DNA of 64,000 nt, taken from contig HG738137.1 in assembly GCA_000499405.2 (NCBI GenBank), positions 24,124,422 through 24,188,421 of the forward strand, written 5' to 3'. Shown one piece after another: positions 57,611-64,000 of this stretch. Made by a program: the position numbers and the translations under genes. A model generated the notes under the pieces. It was not told the origin of the DNA. It worked only from the letters and a program-made list of their open reading frames with translations, and searched no databases. Positions within the stretch are counted from its first letter, which is position 1; every line of letters starts with the position of its first letter. Source of the DNA: Onchocerca volvulus (taxonomy: Eukaryota; Nematoda; Chromadorea; Rhabditida; Onchocercidae).

Positions 57611-59590
57611 GCAAGAAAATAGGATTTCCATAATTTTAACTGCCAATGCAAAAATAGTTTGAAATAGATTAAATTAAAAAGGAATCAAATAACAAATATA
57701 TGAAGATTGAGATTACAATTTTCCTCCTTTAACAATAAAATGAAAGAGAAGGAAGAAATAAATGATGAAATATAAAACGAGAAGAAGGAGTTTAGGAGGA
57801 ACGTTATGTGTAAAAGTAATTTATTATCATTTCGTAATAATATCTTTCCGGATTCGATTTATGCAAAATATTCTTCTCTTTCAACGAAACAACATGCAAC
57901 AGCAACACAATAAATGATAAATTGAGTGAAATTGAACTAGTCATTTCCAAAATTTGTTCGCATCAAATTGAATTAAATTATCTTTTTCGATCATTAAAAA
58001 TTGAGAAAAACTTTTTTATCTCAAAGTATAATTGATTTATGCAAAATAATCTTATATTTCAAAGAAACGACATATAAGAGCAACAACAATAATAATTATT
58101 ATTTTATAATTATTTAGAAGAGCTTATTTATTACGGAAAAATTATTATACAATTTATTATTGTAATTGCATTTGAAAATATCAGAAAAATATTGTTATCA
58201 ATCTTTATAATAAATTTAGAAAATTAGAATCAATAAAAGAAGGCTATTTTTTTATGATGGCTAAATAAAAAAGGCACTAAGTTGCTTTGACTATAATATT
58301 TATTGAATGAATTTCTTCTTGCCTAAATTTTTTTTTGCTTTCTATTTTTCATCGTATTTCTTTTTTTCTTCCTTCTCTCCCTTTCTTCAATCATAATTAG
58401 TTCTATGGTACTTTTCGCACATTTTAAAATACACATTTCTTAGAAAATAATAAAAAATTCAGCAAGCTAAAAATAAAAAAAGAAGAAATCAGTAAGATGC
58501 TTGAATAAAATTTAATTAATGATAAAAAAACTGAAAAGAATTAAAGTGAAACGAAACAAAAATTTATCTCGTTTATTAAAACAACATCCATTCAAAGAAC
58601 ATATGCGATAAGAAAAAGTAAAATTCATTTGAAATATTTTCAAAAAAATACGTAGTGGTAAACTTAAAATATTACAGGTAAGATATATTTATTGAATGTT
58701 TTTGATATGAAAAAATACAACTAATGGAATGATGGAATAGATAAACAAAAATTTAAATACAAGATAAATAATGATTGAAAACATGATTTGAAAAAAAAAA
58801 AAAAAGAAATAATTTTTATTATTATATCATTTAATCACCTAATACAACTTGTCCATTTATTATACGTCACGTCACTTACGGTATAAACGTGAAAAGTAAA
58901 GACGAATACCAATCATTAAAATGTATGATCAATTTGATTATAAAATTATCAAAGATGTATATTATCCATATTTAAATTATATAAATGAACAATAAGCTTA
59001 TTTTTAAATCTTTAATTTATTTTTCGGGTTTGAGTAATCGACTGATTTAGGAAATATCAAACGAAGAAATCAATATTGTATTATAAATTTTGATTTTATT
59101 GAAATTAAAAATGCTAAAAATTGGTGAATGGATATGTAACAAAAATTTTTACAAAATATTTTCAAATTTTAACCAAGAATGAGAGTTTCTTAATAAATTT
59201 CAATTAACATATGCTTGCTATTTTTCTATAAGTGATGATGGATCACTTATCATATTGGTAAAAATTTGAAATGCCACTGTTAAATGAATTGTTATTTTCT
59301 GTGTAAATTTTTACACAAAACTATATGAGAAAGAAAAAAAAGAGAGGGAAAAAAAAAACAAGAGGAAATTATTTAATTATTTTTACTTTATATATATATA
59401 TATATATATATGTATACATAACATTGAAGTAAAATGAAAGTTGAGCACAAAAACTATTTTTCATAATTTTTAAAGAGAAGTCTTTTTTTTTTTCAAATTA
59501 AATTGTGCAAAGGTAATCAATTTGAATAAATCAATTGATCAAAGAAATGAAAAAAAATAAAATTTCTTCAAAAATATTTTTATGCTTCAA
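57611..59590. other. Intronic sequence without recognisable features
   Basis: AT-rich sequence between the 57-kb repeat family and the 60-kb array. It contains poly-A/T runs and a TA dinucleotide run at about 59,388-59,411. No coding segment recognised. Confidence 0.5.
59388..59411. repeat. TA dinucleotide microsatellite
   Basis: Twelve uninterrupted TA units ending in TATGTATACATA. Confidence 0.9.
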
Positions 59591-59659
59591 TAATAAAACC
59601 ATCGACAAAAATGATTCGCGTTTTGCTCTTATGCATATACAATTTTTATTATACATATG

Positions 59660-60300
59660 TGATGTACTGAAGTGAAAAAAGATTTTCGATGCAAAGATTT
59701 GGAAGAAAAAGGTGAAATTGGAGAGAGGGAAAAAAATTTGAAAGTTCAATAGTTTGAATTGAAATTATCGATCGAAGCAAATATATCAATCATTTTAACA
59801 CCAACATAATATGTAATCAAATAAATTTGTATTTATTTGAAAAACATACTGTTGCATCAAAATGAAAAAAGATTTCAATGAAAAGGACTGGAAAGAAAAG
59901 ATGAAATTGAAATGATGCAAAAAGAAGAGAAGAGAGAGAGAGAAAAAAATTTGAAAGTTCAATGGTTTCAATGGAAATTATCGATCGATGGCAAATATAT
60001 CAGTTATTTTAACACTGATATAATCTGTAATCGAATAAATTTGTATTTATTTGAAAAACATACTGTTGCATCAAAATGAAAAAAGATTTCAATGAAAAGG
60101 ACTGGAAAGAAAAGATGAAATTGAAATAATGCAAAAAGAAAAGAGAAGAGAGAGAGAGAGAGAAAAAAATTTGAAAGTTCAATGGAATTTGAATTGAAAT
60201 TATCAATCGATAAAATGTTGATATATTTGCTATTGATGGTAAATATATCAATCATTTTAACAGTAATAATGTAATCAAATAAATTTTTATTCATGCCAAT
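59660..60300. repeat. Tandem array, units of 213 and 220 bp
   Basis: Units start with TTGAAAGTTCAAT at 59,738, 59,951 and 60,171. Each contains GCAAATATATCA(A/G)T(C/T)ATTTTAACA, TTGTATTTATTTGAAAAACA, CTGTTGCATCAAAATGAAAA, GACTGGAAAGAAAAGATGAA and an AG-rich end. The first two full units are nearly identical; a partial unit precedes (from about 59,660) and a truncated one follows. Hydrophobic frames on the minus strand here (60,004-60,294) are repeat artefacts. Confidence 0.9.
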
Positions 60301-60544
60301 GAAAAAAAGAGAATTAAGTAATTAAAATTTGAAAAAAGGAGAATTAAATAATTAAAATTTGAAAAATACGCTATTATTGATTTTTCGAATATTTTTTAAA
60401 TTTGTAAATCTCAAGAAAATGTATATATTTATATTATTTCCACATACAAATGTCCTTGACAACGACGACGACGTTATTGATGATACGATGGTGATGATGC
60501 ATTCGAAAATCAATAATGTTCAGCAAAACTTTTCACCAACGCAA

Positions 60545-60622
60545 ACAACTTATACGGACACATACACACACATACACAGGCATACACAGACAGACACATG
60601 CATGCCGACACAGACATACAAA
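60545..60622. repeat. CA-rich microsatellite
   Basis: Imperfect ACAC/ACAG repeats (CACATACACACACATACACA...). A second imperfect CA/CATA repeat is at 20,748-20,780. Frames across it are low-complexity. Confidence 0.8.
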
Positions 60623-61639
60623 TCAATTCCATAAAATTTCAAGTCTGGACAGAAGACAAATGGATGATGATAGTTGTTTTGTCCATTCAATTTAAAAAAA
60701 GTACATAAGATGAAAAAAAAAAAAGTTGAATGGAAGATTTCGAATAGAATTTTAATGGTTAATCATGAAATAGTAACTTGATTGAACAAAAAAAATGATA
60801 AATTAAAAATTAATCTTAAATCTTCATTAAAATATCTTTCAATTATTTAGTTGAAAATATAATTATTTTTAAAAAGTTCAACAAAAATTTGTTGTTAAAA
60901 ACATGAACGATAATGGAGTTTCTTAAATAAATTTAATTTCTGGAATTAAAATTAATGTAAAATTAATTGAACTCATTTAGACTTTTCTTCATCTGATATG
61001 TATATTATAATAGATTAACTTAATATACATATGCTTTTTTTCATATATATATATATATGATCGATAGGATTGTTAGCAAAGAAGTAAATTTAATTTCAAC
61101 TCATCTAGCAATTACGGGATAATTAATTGTTTGATTAATTGATTGATTACTCTTTCTTTATAAGATCATTGAAGAATTTTTTTTTTCTTTTACATTATAT
61201 AAAATAACTATTACAATTATCATCTGATCAAAAAATTCATATGATATGATAAAAAAAGATTTAAAAATAATAACCGCATATAGTCAAAATTATTGGTTTA
61301 CTAATTGTGCAAATTTGCCGGCTTTTTCTATCATTTGGCTCTAATTACTAGATTATTAATAACCAATTTTGATAATATGTGATTGAAATTGTCAAATTAA
61401 AACATGAATTAATTTTTCCGAAATCCAGATATTTATTAGTTTTTAGCTTTCGCCAAAAAGAAAGAACTTAAATCCTGAGAAGATATTTTATAGTTAAGCA
61501 TATAAAATTAATTGATTATTTTAATTTGAAAATCATCTTGAAATTATTCCGTAGTAGTGCATCATAATTTTTTTCGTGAAATTTTGCAAATTTTCATTTT
61601 TCGTCTACCTATCATTTTTTCTTATTACATATAATTTTG

Positions 61640-62110
61640 TTGAGGATATAATAAGATAGTAAAAAAGGCGTATGAATATTTCGGATCATGTATTTTAGAT
61701 GTGTAATTATTCAATCTGTAATGCAATGATAAATAAAAAAGCAAAGTAATAAATTTGAAAAAAGTTAAAATTTGTAAAATCATGTGAATAATTCAAATAG
61801 GAATACAAAATTGCAACTATTTTGGATTATAATTTGCCAAGTTATTGCAAATAACTATTATCATTTTGCTGTAAAGGGAAAAGAAGATTAAAAATGCAAA
61901 TATTTTGAATTAACAGGACCACTGAATATTTTCTGCGTAAGTAACTCAAATAAAAGTAACAAATTACAATTATTTGGGATTATAATTTTCTAAAATATAT
62001 CGTACAAAGAAAAATAGAAATATTTTAGATTAATGTATTCAAATGTATAATTATTGAATGTACAATAAATCACATACGATGAAGTATAATTATTTTGGAA
62101 CACAAAATTT
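61640..62110. repeat. Degenerate tandem repeat, period about 100-120 bp
   Basis: Four diverged units with (A/T)ATTTTGGATTATAATTT(G/T)C followed by AATGTATAATTATTCAAT and AAATA(A)(A/C)AAA. It lies in the first part of the 11-kb intron. Confidence 0.5.
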
Positions 62111-63113
62111 CTAAAATATTTCGAAACAAATAATTTATGAAATTAGAAAGATTGACTATCAATATGATATTTTAGAAATTTTCCTCATTTTAATTCATGT
62201 ACTAAAAGATTTGAAGAAGAATAACTTTTAAGCTTATCGTCCTTTTTTTTTTCTTTTTTTTTCGTTTTTTGTTCATTTTTTTCTTTTCTGTTTTAGAATA
62301 TTTTCACGTCATTGGTTTGCTCAGTTAAATGACTGAATTTGATTTTTTTTTCTGCATAAAATTTCTCTCGACAATTTATTTCATTTTACCATGCTCAAAG
62401 TTTACTTCTGCTCTTTTCCAATTTTGCTTCCATTTTATTGATACTATCGTTAAAACGAAAAAAAAAAAAAACAAAAAAAAAAGATTAATTTGAAAATATG
62501 ATTAATGCTATTTGCTGCTAGGAAAGTGTCATCAATCTCTTCTTTTCTTTCTAATTTTATAAGATATAAACATATTTATTGAAGGGAATAAATATGCCAT
62601 ATTGAAATTTGATTTGTAAATAATTCGAATATCTATTGAAAAATCGAATTTGAAATTTGGTTTATAATTAAGTCAAATATTTATTCTAATTATTATTTCT
62701 ACCTGTAGGTGAAACTAATAATTGTAAGTCGAATTATGCAAGAGTTCAAATTCATCCGCCTATAATTTTAATTAATAATATTAAAATCAAGTTATGAGAA
62801 CGAAATAACATTTTTTTTGAAATTATAATCTTTTTTATTTCAAATACTTCTAAATTATTTATTTCTATATGAATATGATTGAAATTCAAATCTCTTTTTC
62901 ATAATAATTCATTTATTTGAATAACAATCGAATGAAATGAAATGTGGTCATTTAAAAGTTTTAAAATTTTTCGATAAAATCATATATGCTTAATTAAGGT
63001 CAAACTAAATGAAATTTTTTTTAAGCCAAAATTAGCCAGGTATTTTATCTAGGCCTGGTTATAAAAATACCAAAACTAGCTTATATTCTATAATTTTGAA
63101 ATACAAAACTTAC

Positions 63114-63310
63114 CATTAGGAGTATTCCTGGATTGTTGTTGCTGCATCAGTAATGTGGCAGTCATTCGTGAGGAACCAATTTGTTGTTGTTGTCTTCGTT
63201 GTTGTTCACCATAAACAATTCGTTGGATGCACAACAATAAATTTTCCTCTTCGAACTAGTTACTTAATTCGAAACCAATAATTTGATCGCGATGCCGCTT
63301 AATCAATCGT
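63114..63310 (-). CDS. evi5: EVI5 gene alternative upstream N-terminal exon, interrupted by an in-frame TAG
   Basis: It ends at a GTAAGT donor in phase 1, matching the 49,389 exon. From 63,255 downwards it reads FEEENLLLCIQRIVYGEQQR, RQQQQIGSSRMTATLLMQQQ and QSRNTPN. The same frame continues upstream as RLIKRHRDQIIGFELSN to an ATTATAG acceptor, but a TAG at 63,256-63,258 separates the two parts. Either translation starts after the TAG (first ATG is in MTATLLM), or the TAG is a sequence error, or the exon is decaying. The coding character on both sides is good; the Gln-rich part has no vertebrate counterpart. Confidence 0.5.
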
Positions 63311-63886
63311 CTATAATTATGTCAATTAACATATTATATAATTTTTTAAAATATGATCAAATAAACATTGGACAAAAATTATAAAATTAAATTTTGTACC
63401 AAAAAGTTAGGAATGCTTGACTTAAAAAGAAAATTGTAAATAAATCTTATAAATTTTAAGTGAAAGAAACGAATTCACCAGTCGATCGATTCATAAAAAA
63501 AAAAAAAAAAAGAAAAAGGATGAATGAATGAGATGTATAGATTCGGCATCAAAGTCGTTCGAGAAATGAAAATAAAAAATAAAGTCAAAATTAATCGAAA
63601 AATAAAAATAACAAATAAATTTACATTTGATGTAAATTTCAATCAATTCGAAAGATTATTGTGATATACACAAAAATAACAATTTTATACTTGTCCTACA
63701 TAAGATTTATGTATAACTGGAATGAAATAATCATTGGTGCATTTAATTAATTAGGATGTGATAATTACTTATTGGGCATGTAATGCTACGGCAATTAAAA
63801 TTCAAAATTACTCCCTAATTACTAATTAATTAATATTGAACTACATTTTAGCACTAGTTGTATATATCTTCAGCAAATCACTTGAC

Positions 63887-63906
63887 CCAATTTTAACCGA
63901 ATTCAT
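63887..63906 (-). CDS. Possible first coding exon (ATG directly after an acceptor)
   Basis: TTTTTGCAG is followed immediately by ATG and MNSVKIG. A possible donor (GTCAAG) after 20 bases leaves phase 2, the phase the 63,310 exon needs. An ATG directly after a strong acceptor would fit spliced-leader addition in a nematode. The short length makes this weak; without that donor the frame runs MNSVKIGSSDLLKIYTTSAK-M and stops. Confidence 0.25.
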
Positions 63907-64000
63907 CTGCAAAAACACAATTTTAATCATAACTAAAAATTCATTCAAAATTTATAATATTTAAATATTCAAATTAAATTGATATAAAAAAGAAAGAAAA

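Noticed and set aside
60359..60634. Plus-strand 91-codon frame ending in Thr/His repeats
   Set aside because: The second half is a CA microsatellite and the first half is AT-rich hydrophobic noise.
1..64000. CRISPR arrays, bacterial defence islands, phage or virus genes
   Set aside because: No array with regular spacers, no compact gene clusters and no viral protein motifs were seen; the intron-exon structure identifies a eukaryotic nuclear genome.

Overview
The window is a piece of a strongly AT-rich animal genome with long introns full of homopolymer runs. It looks nuclear and eukaryotic: the coding sequence lies in short exons (42-302 bp) bounded by GT...AG sites, the acceptors are mostly of the (T)TTCAG/TTGCAG/TTTTAG kind, and no bacterial-style gene cluster is present. 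Acceptor style, base composition and protein character suggest a nematode, possibly of the clade III/filarial type. This is inference; the species cannot be read from the sequence.

Two protein genes are recognisable, both on the minus strand. Gene B (about 24.3-52.1 kb, with a further alternative 5' exon near 63.1-63.3 kb) is an EVI5-type TBC-domain Rab GTPase-activating protein. I could chain nineteen exons in frame, with every splice phase agreeing, to a predicted 876-residue protein: Ser-rich N-terminus, WxxW motif, complete TBC domain with both catalytic fingers, long coiled coil built of REAE-type repeats, and acidic tail. Optional pieces are a Gln-rich cassette exon that can also be terminal, two alternative 5' splice sites 27 bp apart, and two candidate N-terminal exons.

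Gene A (13.56 kb to beyond the window start) follows downstream in the same orientation. Its six exons encode the first 234 residues of a protein whose last ~95 residues look like the SEC14/CRAL-TRIO-like domain found at the front of DBL/MCF2L/PLEKHG4-type Rho GEFs. The rest of that protein lies outside the window.

The remaining sequence is intronic or intergenic. The 11-kb intron 5' of the 52-kb exon of gene B carries a decayed Helitron helicase (53.2-54.7 kb, minus), a diverged set of ~150-200 bp repeats beside it, a minisatellite, a perfect 64-bp-arm inverted repeat and a 213-220 bp tandem array. Nearly every long intron has its own degenerate tandem repeat of unrelated sequence and period, as if introns here grow by local duplication. 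One array repeats the 3' end of a coding exon together with its splice donor.

No RNA gene, CRISPR array, virus or operon-like system was found. The observations most worth a second look are the 64-bp palindrome, the in-frame TAG inside the 63-kb exon, the exon-end duplication array, the alternative exons of the EVI5 gene and a possible nested plus-strand exon at 34.1 kb.
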